Assembly (NCBI GenBank): GCA_016699165.1
Contig: CP064963.1
Coordinates: 2,852,001 to 2,916,000 of the forward strand
Length of the DNA: 64,000 nt
Origin: Candidatus Melainabacteria bacterium
Lineage (GTDB): Bacteria; Cyanobacteriota; Vampirovibrionia; Obscuribacterales; Obscuribacteraceae
Direction of reading: 5' to 3'
The translations under genes were made by a program, and so were the position numbers. Positions 17,572 through 26,183 of the stretch are shown piece after piece. How positions within the stretch are numbered: position 1 is the stretch's first letter; each line of letters starts with the position of its first letter. The notes below the pieces were generated by a model. The model did no database searches. It saw nothing but the letters and a program-made list of their open reading frames with translations, and was not told the origin of the DNA.

Positions 17572-18050
17572 GACTTTGTCCTGACTTCCTCGTCTTTGTT
17601 GTTATTTTGCCAGATGTCCCGAGGCAAAAGCCTAAGAGGCTTTGCGAAAGGATGTAGGGATGCCGGCTTTAGTAAACTACTCGAATTGGATCTAAAAAAT
17701 TATGCGACCGCTGTCTATATATAAACTAATCAAGTAGTAAACATTTCATACCCCTCGCATATGCATTAATCTCGCTTTAATCCCCAAAACCTCTGAATAT
17801 TTTCCCAAAAGCGCCACAGGCAGCCAATTTCTTACTGTCAGATAATGCGTCACAAACGATCAAACTGCGCATTTCGTGCCTCTTTCGGTGGCTGAAGCTC
17901 CGCTAACAATGAGCCGATAATAATTTGCGCGAGACCAAGTTTATCTTTTAGGGTGAATTACCTTTGTTTCTTATTTTTCAAAACTTTTCTCCCTAAACAC
18001 AAACCCAATCCAACCAGCAGACGATCAATCTCAAAGAAAGGAGATTCGAT
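17572..18050. other. 479-bp intergenic region, leader of the 18-kb island
   Basis: No gene recognised. It contains the promoter side of the DnaJ-like gene and an AT-rich stretch (TATATATAAACTAATC about 17715). A TTGCGCGAG motif lies at about 17921, and an unusually A/C-rich leader runs up to the AAAGGAG ribosome binding site at 18043. Confidence 0.35.
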
Positions 18051-18446
18051 ATGCAAGGTCAAAAAGCGGTGTTCTTTTCTCAGACACTGCTCGCTGTCAT
18101 CGCTCCGGCTCTGAGCCAGGTGGCAAATACCAAGGCGCAGACGGCCTCAATCATGATCACTCCCGACGTTTCCGGCGAGCCCATCAACATTTCGGTGCAA
18201 TTCGTCGGCGGTCGTCACGGCTGTGGTGATGAGGGAACCGGGGTCTGGGCTCATACAAAGGGCGTTTATGACGACCTACGTTTCGACCGCGCTGCCGCCA
18301 ACGGCGACGAGCTGGTCGAGCCCCTTCTCAGCTACCTGACGGCGCGCCTCAAGGATGCGTCTGTTGTCTCGGCGATCGCAACGTTTCAACCCTACCCGGG
18401 CGGTGAGACCATCGAAGCAATCACTGCCGCAAGCCAAGCCTCGTGA
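18051..18446 (+). CDS. hypothetical cassette protein
   Basis: 131 residues, ATG after AAAGAAAGGAGATTCGAT. High-G+C codon use. The N-terminal 25 residues are mildly hydrophobic, and GGRHGCGDEGTGVW is the only notable motif. No family recognised. A terminator lies between it and the next gene of the island. Confidence 0.5.
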   Translation: MQGQKAVFFSQTLLAVIAPALSQVANTKAQTASIMITPDVSGEPINISVQFVGGRHGCGDEGTGVWAHTKGVYDDLRFDRAAANGDELVEPLLSYLTARLKDASVVSAIATFQPYPGGETIEAITAASQAS

Positions 18447-18513
18447 CTCGCTCGTCTGCGGGTCGCAACTAACCACTAGCGCCACGACGACAGAGACTAA
18501 CAATTAGAAGCTA

Positions 18514-18550
18514 CTGCGGTTCTTCAGAAATGGAGAACCGCAGAATTTTT
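18514..18550 (+). terminator. terminator between the two genes of the 18-kb island
   Basis: Arms CTGCGGTTCT and AGAACCGCAG followed by AATTTTTC. It lies about 35 bp before the likely start of the next gene, so that gene depends on read-through. Confidence 0.75.
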
Positions 18551-18584
18551 CAAGCAAATGGAAGAGAAAACAGGAGTACTTCCT

Positions 18585-19469
18585 TTGAACCACGAAGAAA
18601 AAACCGAAGATTCTGTTGCCATCGGCGACACCCTCACTGTTCAATTCAGACCCGGAAACAAAGACCAGGCTACAATCCTCACGCGCATCAACGGCAGAAT
18701 CGCATTCCTGCCGGACAAGCTTTTTGTGGGCGTAAAGGCCTATGATACCTGGGAAGTTCGACTCAAAGGCGTCAGTCCCACAGGCAATGTTTATTTCGTC
18801 ATGCCGGTGAAAATGGTCATAGCACCTCAGGACTCCGATATCTTGAACGGTCTCGATTACGAATCGGTGAGAGAATGTCGCTTCGCCCTTTCCTTCATGC
18901 GCAATTGGAGGCACCGCCTCGAAACTGAGCTGTTGCTTAAAGACGATCTGAGAACGTCCTTGTATTTTGCTCGGCGCCTTTCAGACTACATCGATCAACG
19001 TAGTCTTCCCGAACGTGTTAGGGTGAGGCTTGCCGACACTGTCTTTTACACATATAACAAATTGAAATTGAAAAACGAGATTGGTTTCGAGCGACCCTAT
19101 CTGGTCACCACGCTGTGTTTGGCTTATACCAGTCGAAAACCCGAGGCTCGACTTACTCGACTGAAAGAAGCCGCTAGGCTTTTGGAATCGGGTTTCAGTC
19201 AGTATGCGCATTACAATGAAACTCAGGCGAAAATTCTTTTCGCTCTGCACCAAGCCTGTCTTGAGGCGGGTCAAAAAGACAAAGCAATTGAGTACATTCT
19301 GAGGGCATACTCATTGAAATCTTGGAAAGTGATTCGCGATAGCGCGCTGATGTTGCTTGAAAAAGCTGGTCGTTTTGAAGACGTGGAAGCGTTGAAGAAA
19401 ACCCAACTGGATGATTGGCAACCGGGGAGCGAATATCTGTTTGCTGAGCCGATCTTGCCGAAAGTTTAA
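18585..19469 (+). CDS. OB-fold plus helical-repeat protein
   Basis: 294 residues if started at the TTG at 18585, which has AGGAG seven bases upstream; the ATG at 18558 has no ribosome binding site. Residues 15-85 resemble an S1/TRAM-like OB fold (GDTLTVQFRPGN...YDTWEVRLKGVS). The remainder is helical with TPR-like repeats (ILFALHQACLEAGQKDKAIEYILRAY). RNA binding joined to a protein-interaction scaffold is plausible, but the family is unknown. Last gene of the island, followed by terminator and dyad. Confidence 0.55.
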   Translation: MNHEEKTEDSVAIGDTLTVQFRPGNKDQATILTRINGRIAFLPDKLFVGVKAYDTWEVRLKGVSPTGNVYFVMPVKMVIAPQDSDILNGLDYESVRECRFALSFMRNWRHRLETELLLKDDLRTSLYFARRLSDYIDQRSLPERVRVRLADTVFYTYNKLKLKNEIGFERPYLVTTLCLAYTSRKPEARLTRLKEAARLLESGFSQYAHYNETQAKILFALHQACLEAGQKDKAIEYILRAYSLKSWKVIRDSALMLLEKAGRFEDVEALKKTQLDDWQPGSEYLFAEPILPKV

Positions 19470-19474
19470 AGAAG

Positions 19475-19524
19475 GTCGACTTAAGTTTGGCTTATAAAGC
19501 CAGCTTGAGCGACTATCTTTTTTT
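19475..19524 (+). terminator. terminator of the 18-kb island
   Basis: Arms built from GTCGACTTAAG...TTGGCTT and AAGCCAGCTTGAGCGAC, then a T-run. Confidence 0.8.
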
Positions 19525-19532
19525 GGTTATTT

Positions 19533-19549
19533 TACTATAGTGATTAGTT
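19533..19549. repeat. post-terminator dyad, TACT-N9-AGTT
   Basis: One-mismatch member, 9 bp after the T-run, directly before the stop of the convergent ferredoxin-MBL gene. Confidence 0.45.
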
Positions 19550-19561
19550 GAATTGTATTGA

Positions 19562-20428
19562 TTATCGAATAATCGCTCTGAGCTGTTCCGACATTAGCTT
19601 TTGGGTCGCTATGACACTTCTGCCGTGGGATGGCAGAGTGACAGAAAACTTGAATTGAGCTAGTTTTGCAAGAGACTCTTGTTGGACTTTCCAGGAGTAC
19701 CAGCAATAACCTCCCTGCGCTAATTTATTTTCTTTGTCTGCAGTCAATACATCACCAGTGAATAAAAACTGTTCGTTGAAGAGCAACATACAGTGCCCTT
19801 TTGTATGTCCTGGTTGGGGAATTATAATTATATTGGAGTCGAATGAGACGGGCTCAACACCTTCAAGTACAATTTCGGAATCTGGCTCTGCATCAAGATC
19901 GTCGCGATGTATTATGCGCTTTGCACCAAACTCTTTTGCATAATCTCCTGCTTGAGCAACGTCGTCGCGATGAGTGAGAAAAATATGACTGAGTCCACCT
20001 TGAGACTTGATCCAGTCTACTAAATGACGAGTAAATTTGGGACTGTCCACCATCCAATTTCCACTTCCACTTTTAATAAAATAGCTTTTGCCACCATAAG
20101 AATCGGGCGAGTTGAAGCCAAGATAAAAGACTTTTGCGCTGCTGTTTGCGATTTCTTTTGGTACTAATTGGATTGCTTTCTTAATGTCATATTCGCCCTT
20201 ATTTTCGCTTTGAATACCAATTGCACCAACTGGACAACAAACGAGTGCATCGAGGCTCATAGCGCGCTCTGAATCGGTTTTGGGTTGATTGAACACAGCA
20301 AAATAATCGCCTGCGGAAGCAAAATTTTGGGGCGCTAAATCTCGGCAGTTCGAGCAGCTAATACAGGTCTGATCTACGAAGAAAGCCCCGTCCACGTTTT
20401 GCTTGACTATGTTCTGCGGGTTAGCCAT
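19562..20428 (-). CDS. ferredoxin-like domain fused to a metallo-beta-lactamase fold
   Basis: 288 residues. Residues 15-75 carry a 4Fe-4S/3Fe-4S site (CISCSNC, later CCPVGAI). Residues 95-288 are an MBL fold with the metal loop reading THRDDVAQA instead of THxHxDH, then PGHTKGHCMLL and FTGDVLT. Ferredoxin-MBL fusions with this altered loop are known in cyanobacteria and plants; their reaction is uncertain. Background codon use, downstream of nrdJ after a terminator. Confidence 0.8.
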   Translation of the reverse strand: MANPQNIVKQNVDGAFFVDQTCISCSNCRDLAPQNFASAGDYFAVFNQPKTDSERAMSLDALVCCPVGAIGIQSENKGEYDIKKAIQLVPKEIANSSAKVFYLGFNSPDSYGGKSYFIKSGSGNWMVDSPKFTRHLVDWIKSQGGLSHIFLTHRDDVAQAGDYAKEFGAKRIIHRDDLDAEPDSEIVLEGVEPVSFDSNIIIIPQPGHTKGHCMLLFNEQFLFTGDVLTADKENKLAQGGYCWYSWKVQQESLAKLAQFKFSVTLPSHGRSVIATQKLMSEQLRAIIR

Positions 20429-20441
20429 AACTCTAGCTTAG

Positions 20442-20480
20442 CAAAAGAAAAGAGCCACCGCTTCTCTCGATGACTCTTTC
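20442..20480 (-). terminator. terminator after nrdJ
   Basis: Arms AAAGAGTCATCG and CGGTGGCTCTTT (two wobble pairs) then TCTTTTG on the minus strand. It lies immediately before the ferredoxin-MBL start. Confidence 0.7.
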
Positions 20481-20524
20481 TTTGGAGGAGGGACTAAAAA
20501 ACTCAGTCTTGCTCTATTTGGACA

Positions 20525-23500
20525 CTAACCGCACTTTGAATATCCGCACGATTGGCAGACATTGCAACCGTCTATCTTGAGCCAGGACTCACCTCCGCAC
20601 TTGCTGCAAGGAACTGTGCGTTTGGCAAGAGATGGTTCTTGAGTTTGACACTCGGCAGTTTGGGCGCTCTGACCAGCTTGAGGCGGGTCGAATACGAGTA
20701 TTGGTAGCTCCATCGAATTTGTAATTGTCGATGTTGCATGATTTTTTCTGTAGTGCTGAATTGCTTTAGCCAAGCCATCGCAGGGCGATTGCACAACCAT
20801 AGCTTTTTCAGCATCAGCAAATTTGAAGAAGGCAGGATAACCAGACTGAATGTTGACCAACTGTTTAACGATGGTCTCTTCTGCTTTGGCGCGCTCTTCT
20901 TCTCCTAATTCTGCAGCGTACTGCAAGAAGGCGGATGATAGGCGTCCAACTGCTTCAAACAAGCCAGACTCGATAGCTCCTGGTTTGCCCATGCGAGCAT
21001 AAACTTCAATCAATTCACCAGGGCGTCCCGCTTCGTGATTCAAGCTTACATGCAGGGTGGCGCCACCTTCAGGTGATCCCACTTTCACTTTGTAGTTTTG
21101 TCCGACAGTCTCATCGTTGTGGATATGACGTCTTTCCTGGTGTCCTAAAAGTGAGAGCAGGTCTGATTCGCGGTCGTAGTCTTCTTTGGCAATTTTCTCG
21201 ACCGGTTGGCTTAAACGGCTACCATCTGGATAGAAGGTGATGTCTTTGACACCAAGTTTCCATGAAAGCATGCACGCTTCCGCTACTGCTTCTTCGCTTG
21301 AATCAAGCGGAATAGAGCAGGTGTTTGAAACAGAGTTAAAAGCTTCGGGATATTCTTCGGCACCTTTGTGAATGGCGGCAAGATGCATGATATAAGCTTC
21401 GGGCTCGACTTCAACTCTGATTGGGAATGCTTTTTGAACCGCTTCAGGAACTTCTGGCAAGCCTTTGCAGGACTTGTGATTAGCTCTGATTTTGTTCATC
21501 AACGCATTTTGATCTTCTTCAGATTGAGGCCAGGCGCCATGCTTTTCCATTATTTCTTTGAAGCCAGGAGCGACGAAGTCCACAAAACGCGAGCGCACTT
21601 TTCTACTGAACACAATGCCATTGTGAGGATCAACACCCCAGCTGGTTTGCAATGCTTGAGCAAGAGTGCCTGTAGGAGCATTGTTTGTCATGCAGGTGTT
21701 GCGAACACGCAAACCTTTTTTGTGAAACTTGCTTCCTTCCCACAGTGGGTAAACACCGCGCTCTTTAGCCATTTCTATTGATGCTTCGACCGAGGCGCGA
21801 GTGTATTGACGGAATAATACCTCGGTTGCTTTCAAGCCTTCTTCGGTACCAAATCCGACACCAAGACGCGAGAGATATTCGGCAATACCAGCAAATCCGC
21901 CACCATTTCTGCGCTCCATACGAGCTGTCATATTCTGGAATGGAATTGGATACCAGCTAACGTCTGTAACGTTATCCATGAAGCGCTGTTGAACCTTGGT
22001 TACGGCTTTCATTTGCGACATGTTGTAGGTGCCATCTGGATTCCAGAATTCTGGGTGAGCGGCATGTACGGATGAAAGATTGCAGTTGCCCATATAGAAG
22101 CGACCATCTTTGCCAGGACCTGCAGGCAAGAACTGTTCGCCGCAAGGATTGCATGTGTTGAGGTCGTAAACATGGTTGTTTGCGTTGCCAGCATTGATTG
22201 ATTCGTAGAAGCCGATACCGGGTTCGCCTGAATCGCGCATGCCTTCGATTACGCGTTGGAATACTTCTGGTGCAAAGAAGTGCCCGCGCACTTTGACATA
22301 TCTATCTGTAATTTCGACAATGGCATTTTTCAAACTGCGAGCAGCTTGAACAGCTTCGGGGAACTTTTTGATATCAACCGAGTATTCTTCAAACACAGGC
22401 TCTTTGGTCAAGCGATTGACTTTAGGCATGCCTGATTTTTCATCGAGTACAACTTGTCTTGGGTCGTAAATGCTTCCGGTCCAGACTTTGTCTTGGAACA
22501 TAGCAGGAAAGAATGTACGGCTTTCGACAGCTTCCATGAATCCTGGCATTGCAAGCACGGTAACGTTTGTGTTCTTGAGATAGTTTTGTTTTTCCATGTA
22601 TTGCGCATACTGTTCGCCGTATTTTTGTTCGGCCATTTTCATAATGCGCTTTTTGTAGGAAAGCTTGTCTTCTTTTGATTTAGATGGAACTTCTTTGACT
22701 AATTGGTCATAAAGCTTTGCCATTGAAGGTGGTGGCGTCAATTTTTTCTTGTCAATAAAGAAAAGAATGTCTGGGTGATTTGAGTTGCGTAATTCAATAA
22801 GTGCGCCGCCTCTGCGACCGCCCTGGGCAACCGCTTCAACCGCTTTGGCAATTGTTTTTTCATAGAATCTATCAGGACCAGATGCTGCCGCACCATTTGA
22901 AATAATAGACGACCACGGTCTCAAAGAAGAGGTGTTTAAGCCCATTCCCATAGCTGCTTTGGCTGCAAGTGCTTCGATTCTAGCAGCTTCTTGAATGCCT
23001 TCCAAGCTGTCTTCGACATACGCAACGCCGCATGCAGCAAGACATCCTTTGCCTCTCAAACTGGATGCTAGATGACCCATTGCAATTTCTTGCTCAGACA
23101 AATTATTGAAGTTTTTAGCGACGAAAGCTTTGCGCAACTCTTCTGAACGCAGCCAGATTTGGTCTTCTTTCATACCGGCAATTTTTCCATTTGCCCAATA
23201 TTTAAGTACGTCTAGTGAGACTTGCGGCTCGGCGTTGATATTGGCAGGAGTGTTAGCCCAGAATTTCTGATTACCGATATGCTCTGCAAAAGTTGTTGCC
23301 CATTCAACTACTTTGGGATGGTCTAGAGCCGCCTCTAAATCAATGGCGATAATTTCTTGGGGACTCAAGACATATTTAAGTTCGGCAACGGCTGTAGAAA
23401 TTGCGACTCTATATATGATGCCATTTACGTCTTCAACTGGCTGTCCAGATGAATTGTCTCTCTTGGCATATAGTCCGGTTAGCGTGTCTTGGGTGGACTC

Positions 23501-23614
23501 CCAATATCTATATGAATAGTTGTGAGGTTTCACTTCCTTTACCTCATCTTTAACTATTTCAATTACAGTTTGGATGGCTTCTTTGGCGGTGGATTGCTGC
23601 TCTGTGTGCTGCAT
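20525..23614 (-). CDS. nrdJ: adenosylcobalamin-dependent (class II) ribonucleotide reductase
   Basis: 1029 residues. The RNR barrel is clear: GRRGGALIELRNSNHPDI, NAGNANNHVYDLNTCNPCGEQ with the active-site Cys, and TNNAPTGTLAQ. The late ACMLSWKLGVKDITFYPDGSR is typical of NrdJ, and the C-terminus has the redox/zinc pattern CSKCGG...CNVCQSCGYSKCG. It reduces ribonucleotides to deoxyribonucleotides using B12, independently of oxygen. Start ATG follows AAAGGAAAGG at moderate distance. A terminator-like hairpin lies in its leader. Background codon use. Confidence 0.95.
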   Translation of the reverse strand: MQHTEQQSTAKEAIQTVIEIVKDEVKEVKPHNYSYRYWESTQDTLTGLYAKRDNSSGQPVEDVNGIIYRVAISTAVAELKYVLSPQEIIAIDLEAALDHPKVVEWATTFAEHIGNQKFWANTPANINAEPQVSLDVLKYWANGKIAGMKEDQIWLRSEELRKAFVAKNFNNLSEQEIAMGHLASSLRGKGCLAACGVAYVEDSLEGIQEAARIEALAAKAAMGMGLNTSSLRPWSSIISNGAAASGPDRFYEKTIAKAVEAVAQGGRRGGALIELRNSNHPDILFFIDKKKLTPPPSMAKLYDQLVKEVPSKSKEDKLSYKKRIMKMAEQKYGEQYAQYMEKQNYLKNTNVTVLAMPGFMEAVESRTFFPAMFQDKVWTGSIYDPRQVVLDEKSGMPKVNRLTKEPVFEEYSVDIKKFPEAVQAARSLKNAIVEITDRYVKVRGHFFAPEVFQRVIEGMRDSGEPGIGFYESINAGNANNHVYDLNTCNPCGEQFLPAGPGKDGRFYMGNCNLSSVHAAHPEFWNPDGTYNMSQMKAVTKVQQRFMDNVTDVSWYPIPFQNMTARMERRNGGGFAGIAEYLSRLGVGFGTEEGLKATEVLFRQYTRASVEASIEMAKERGVYPLWEGSKFHKKGLRVRNTCMTNNAPTGTLAQALQTSWGVDPHNGIVFSRKVRSRFVDFVAPGFKEIMEKHGAWPQSEEDQNALMNKIRANHKSCKGLPEVPEAVQKAFPIRVEVEPEAYIMHLAAIHKGAEEYPEAFNSVSNTCSIPLDSSEEAVAEACMLSWKLGVKDITFYPDGSRLSQPVEKIAKEDYDRESDLLSLLGHQERRHIHNDETVGQNYKVKVGSPEGGATLHVSLNHEAGRPGELIEVYARMGKPGAIESGLFEAVGRLSSAFLQYAAELGEEERAKAEETIVKQLVNIQSGYPAFFKFADAEKAMVVQSPCDGLAKAIQHYRKNHATSTITNSMELPILVFDPPQAGQSAQTAECQTQEPSLAKRTVPCSKCGGESWLKIDGCNVCQSCGYSKCG

Positions 23615-23678
23615 AGGTGAGTGATACCTTTCCTTTTATATGGGGAGAACCAGGGGAGATTTGCTTGGGGAGCGGCGA

Positions 23679-23710
23679 ACAAAAACCAAGGCTTGAAAAA
23701 GAAGCCTTGA
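23679..23710 (-). terminator. terminator-like hairpin in the nrdJ leader
   Basis: Perfect arms CAAGGCTT and AAGCCTTG (loop CTTTTTC) followed on the minus strand by a T-run. It lies about 65-95 bp upstream of the nrdJ start and in its direction, so it may be an attenuator or the end of a short leader transcript. Confidence 0.6.
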
Positions 23711-24192
23711 AATTTCCTCATACGACTTATAAAAGGAGCCCCGACAAAGAAGCCAAGAAGCAGTATGAGCTTAGCGATTGCTAAAAGTTATTCAGTTGTT
23801 GTGCAAATTTGAATTGAGAATACTCTACTACCGATAGTGTCACCCCGGCAATATGTAAATTGGTGTCAACAAACTGTAGATAACTCGAAACTCGCAACTT
23901 GTCGATGTTTCGAGAAAGATTAGAATCGAACGTTAACGAATGTTCTTAACCTAGATGTGGCGTATGGATATATCGTTGTAAGTGGATCGGAGTAACACCA
24001 AACCGTCTGGTAATCGCACTTTTCAGAACCGTGCATGTTTTGTGCATATACGCAAGTGGTGCTAATGGCGATACCATTATCGGGCGCTCGATTAAACTGG
24101 TATCACTAGCGGTTCTATATATTCTTTATGTCTTTATGTGATCTGATCGATCTTTGGTAATTTTGGTGTGGAGATCTCATACTAAAAGAAGT
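23711..24192. other. 480-bp non-coding region upstream of nrdJ, possible small RNA
   Basis: No convincing ORF. Between about 23990 and 24115 there are long complementary segments, such as GATACCA (about 24070) with TGGTATC (about 24100) and GTGGTGCTA with TATCACTAGC. A plus-strand terminator follows at 24192. Together these suggest a structured plus-strand transcript, not identified with any known RNA family. A B12-riboswitch box was looked for and not seen. Confidence 0.3.
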
Positions 24193-24213
24193 CTCGGATT
24201 GTCCGATGTTTTT
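24192..24213 (+). terminator. plus-strand terminator of unknown transcript
   Basis: Arms TCGGA and TCCGA around TTG, then TGTTTTTA. No gene lies immediately upstream on this strand. Confidence 0.5.
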
Positions 24214-24229
24214 ACTAAAATAAATAGTA
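24213..24229. repeat. post-terminator dyad, exact TACT-N9-AGTA
   Basis: Exact match, between the plus-strand hairpin at 24192 and the minus-strand hairpin of the small-gene array. Confidence 0.55.
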
Positions 24230-24245
24230 GAGATGTTTTTTAGAA

Positions 24246-24271
24246 GAAGAGCGCAGGTGAGTGCGCTCTTC
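24246..24271 (-). terminator. 3' hairpin of the small-gene array
   Basis: Arms AAGAGCGCAC and GCGCTCTT. The T-rich tail is short (CTTCTTCT). Confidence 0.6.
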
Positions 24272-24284
24272 AGTATTCCGCCAC

Positions 24285-24599
24285 TTAACCAGTCACAAGG
24301 ACCGGAAAAGTAACTTCGGCCCAGACTCGTGCCGTTCCATATTCAGTGGAAAAGCCGTTGTCTTGTGCGAATTGCCGATTAAGGCTCCTCGCGTAGAGCT
24401 TCGCTTGCTTCTGGGAGTCGAACACAGGGCTCGCTCCCCAGACACATAGCAGAAACAGAATACTGGTTAGACGAGGATCGTCGTCCAGACATCCGCCCTC
24501 CTTCAGATTTCCCTGGTCGTAGCCGACCCGGTACTCAAATTCGGAGGCCTCTTGGTTCTTGGGGCTTCTCAAAACGTAATATCCACCGTCTTGGGACAT
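24285..24599 (-). CDS. hypothetical protein of the small-gene array
   Basis: 104 residues, ATG after AGCAGGCATACC. The only hydrophobic patch is ILFLLCVWGASPVF (about 47-60). Not recognised. Its leader (24600-24760) is rich in hairpins, including CTCAC/GTGAG and GTCCAT/ATGGAC. A CGGCT/AGCCG stem followed by TTTTT, a possible attenuator, sits just before the start. Confidence 0.45.
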   Translation of the reverse strand: MSQDGGYYVLRSPKNQEASEFEYRVGYDQGNLKEGGCLDDDPRLTSILFLLCVWGASPVFDSQKQAKLYARSLNRQFAQDNGFSTEYGTARVWAEVTFPVLVTG

Positions 24600-24763
24600 G
24601 GTATGCCTGCTTTTCTGTTAGGTTAAAAACGGCTTTCAGCCGGCTCAGTCCGAGGACCTCGCTACCTTGTCCATGTTATGGACGCAGTCGCTTCCCTACC
24701 TCGAGTTGGGATCTAATCACCTCACGATGGACTGTGAGTTCTTAGCGAGTTATTTATAAGTTA

Positions 24764-24790
24764 GGGGATTGCCCTCCACGAGCAATCCCC
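24764..24790 (-). terminator. hairpin after the 97-residue gene
   Basis: Arms GGGGATTGC and GCAATCCCC. No long T-run; it may end or protect the transcript. Confidence 0.6.
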
Positions 24791-24837
24791 GCACCGTGTC
24801 TCGACTGACGAGACCTTCGCAACTTTACCGAGCGCGA

Positions 24838-25131
24838 CTACAGCGATACCGTTTCTGGTACCACTGTGTGGAGGTCGCTTTCGGCCCGAGTCAGATACTC
24901 CTGTGCTTCGGAGATCCAACCGGATGCGTCCTGAACTCGCAACTCAGCGCCTTCACCGTCGCCGGCGTGGAGGTAGCTCTGAGCGGATTCAAGAAGTGGG
25001 GTGGCGAAATTGGCATAGCCAAACGCTCTATGGGATGAAGTGGTGACAGCACGTACCGCCTTCAACCGCGCAAAACAAGCCTCCAGGCTCGTTTCAAGAT
25101 TCTTGCGCACAACCTCAGTATTGCTAAGCAT
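24838..25131 (-). CDS. small helical protein of the array
   Basis: 97 residues, ATG after GAGCTGAGGTTAAACCC. Soluble, Ala/Glu-rich and probably a helical bundle. No family recognised. Preceded by RNA element copy a and two further hairpins (CAACGGGTG/CACCCGTTG and ACGGCT/AGCCGT). Confidence 0.5.
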   Translation of the reverse strand: MLSNTEVVRKNLETSLEACFARLKAVRAVTTSSHRAFGYANFATPLLESAQSYLHAGDGEGAELRVQDASGWISEAQEYLTRAESDLHTVVPETVSL

Positions 25132-25211
25132 GGGTTTAACCTCAGCTCAGATTAAACGGCTCTGCAGCCGTGGGGCAACGGGTGTTGCCTTGTTCCTTGC
25201 TCACCCGTTGT

Positions 25212-25300
25212 GTCTCTTTCTTACCGGAGACTGGTGGTACTAACCACCCGGCCGAAGCGAAAGCTTGCGCCTTCTCACATTCGCTTTCGCGAATATCGTT
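25212..25300 (-). ncRNA. structured leader/spacer RNA element, copy a
   Basis: About 89 nt on the minus strand with four successive hairpins: ATTCGC-GAAA-GCGAAT; GAAGGC-GCAA-GCTTTC; GGTGG...CCACC; GTCTC...GAGAC enclosing CGGTAAGAAA. Compared with copies b and c, the stems change on both sides while the loops (GNRA) and CGGTAAGAAA stay. Lies between the 25352 and 24838 genes. Confidence 0.65.
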
Positions 25301-25303
25301 TAA

Positions 25304-25329
25304 GAGGGAATCGCCTGAGCGATTCCCTC
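25304..25329 (-). terminator. hairpin after the 25.4-kb paralogue
   Basis: Near-perfect arms GAGGGAATCGC and GCGATTCCCTC around TCAG, no T-run. Structured gene-end hairpin just before RNA element copy a. Confidence 0.6.
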
Positions 25330-25351
25330 CGAGTGGCATTCCAAGCCACGT

Positions 25352-25663
25352 TTAGCTCCTCGTTGATCCGCGCCGAGAATGCCATCCCAGTTGGAACCGG
25401 GGGACATAGTAAGCGATAACCAAGCCGCCAACCAAACCGATCACGACGATCGGCTGATTCTCGATCACGGGCTGGAAAGTCCCGTTCAAGAAGGGCAACA
25501 GCGATGCCAGAAAGACCGCCAGGAAGTAACCAATACGCGAAACCGCTTGGTTTATCCGGAACGCTCTGTAGGTCTGCGAATTACTCGCAGCCCACGTCAT
25601 CAGGAAACCGACGACGCTGAAGTAGGCAACGACGATGAGCATGGTGATAGTGATGGACTGCAT
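25352..25663 (-). CDS. two- to three-span small membrane protein, paralogue 1
   Basis: 103 residues, ATG after CAATCCCC, without a strong ribosome binding site. Hydrophobic segments at about 5-25, 45-62 and 70-88. Shares the core GYFLAxFLASLLPFLxG, then IAYY, with paralogue 2, which is also 103 residues, so the pair arose by tandem duplication together with the intervening RNA element. Function unknown. Confidence 0.6.
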   Translation of the reverse strand: MQSITITMLIVVAYFSVVGFLMTWAASNSQTYRAFRINQAVSRIGYFLAVFLASLLPFLNGTFQPVIENQPIVVIGLVGGLVIAYYVPRFQLGWHSRRGSTRS

Positions 25664-25698
25664 GGGGATTGTTTCCCTAGCTAGCGTTTCTATTACCC

Positions 25699-25790
25699 GA
25701 TCTCTTTCTTACCGGAGATGCTGGTGGTGCTAGCCACCCGGCCGAAGCGAAGTCTTGCGACTTCTCACATTCGCGTTTGCGAATATCGTT
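25699..25790 (-). ncRNA. structured leader/spacer RNA element, copy b
   Basis: 92 nt. Stems ATTCGC/GCGAAT (loop AAAC), GAAGTC/GACTTC (loop GCAA), GGTGG/CCACC (loop CTAGCA) and ATCTC/GAGAT enclosing CGGTAAGAAA. Lies in the 5' leader of the 25352-25663 gene, directly after the gene-end hairpin of paralogue 2. Confidence 0.65.
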
Positions 25791-25792
25791 TA

Positions 25793-25820
25793 GGAGGGAA
25801 CCGCCGAAGCAGCTCCCTCC
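25793..25820 (-). terminator. hairpin after paralogue 2
   Basis: Arms GGAGGGAGCTGC and GCGGTTCCCTCC with a TTCG tetraloop. Very stable; no T-run. Confidence 0.6.
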
Positions 25821-25838
25821 CAGCGGCAATTGCCGCCC

Positions 25839-26150
25839 TCAGTCTTCCGATGACCGTCGCGCTTCATGCCACTGGATTTGAGCCCGAGTGGCGTAGTACG
25901 CGATGATCATGCTACCGATGAGCCCGACTGCGACGACAGGCTCTGTTGCGTGAGTGGGCTGGAGAAGCCCAGTCAAGAACGGCAGAAGCGAGGCCAGGAA
26001 TGATGCCAGGAAGTAACCGAAGCGCGATAGGCTCCGAGTCACTTTGAACACCAGATAGTGACTGGACTTGCTTGCCGCCAATGCCAGGAGAGCGCCGAAG
26101 GCGGCGAACAGGGCAATGACGAGGAGTACTGAGATGGTAGGCGTATGCAT
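25839..26150 (-). CDS. two- to three-span small membrane protein, paralogue 2
   Basis: 103 residues when started at ATG 26150, preceded by AAGGGACC. The longer frame to 26222 would translate RNA element copy c and is rejected. Shares length, GYFLASFLASLLPFLTG and the C-terminal IAYYATRAQIQWHEARR pattern with paralogue 1. No known family. Confidence 0.6.
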   Translation of the reverse strand: MHTPTISVLLVIALFAAFGALLALAASKSSHYLVFKVTRSLSRFGYFLASFLASLLPFLTGLLQPTHATEPVVAVGLIGSMIIAYYATRAQIQWHEARRSSED

Positions 26151-26183
26151 GGGGTTAGGTCCCTTGCTAGTGCTTCTAGTTTT

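Noticed and set aside
23615..24190. Cobalamin riboswitch upstream of nrdJ
   Set aside because: No B12-box-like sequence was found on the nrdJ strand.
25142..25339. 65-codon ORF between the small membrane genes
   Set aside because: It runs across the structured RNA element and hairpin; no ribosome binding site.
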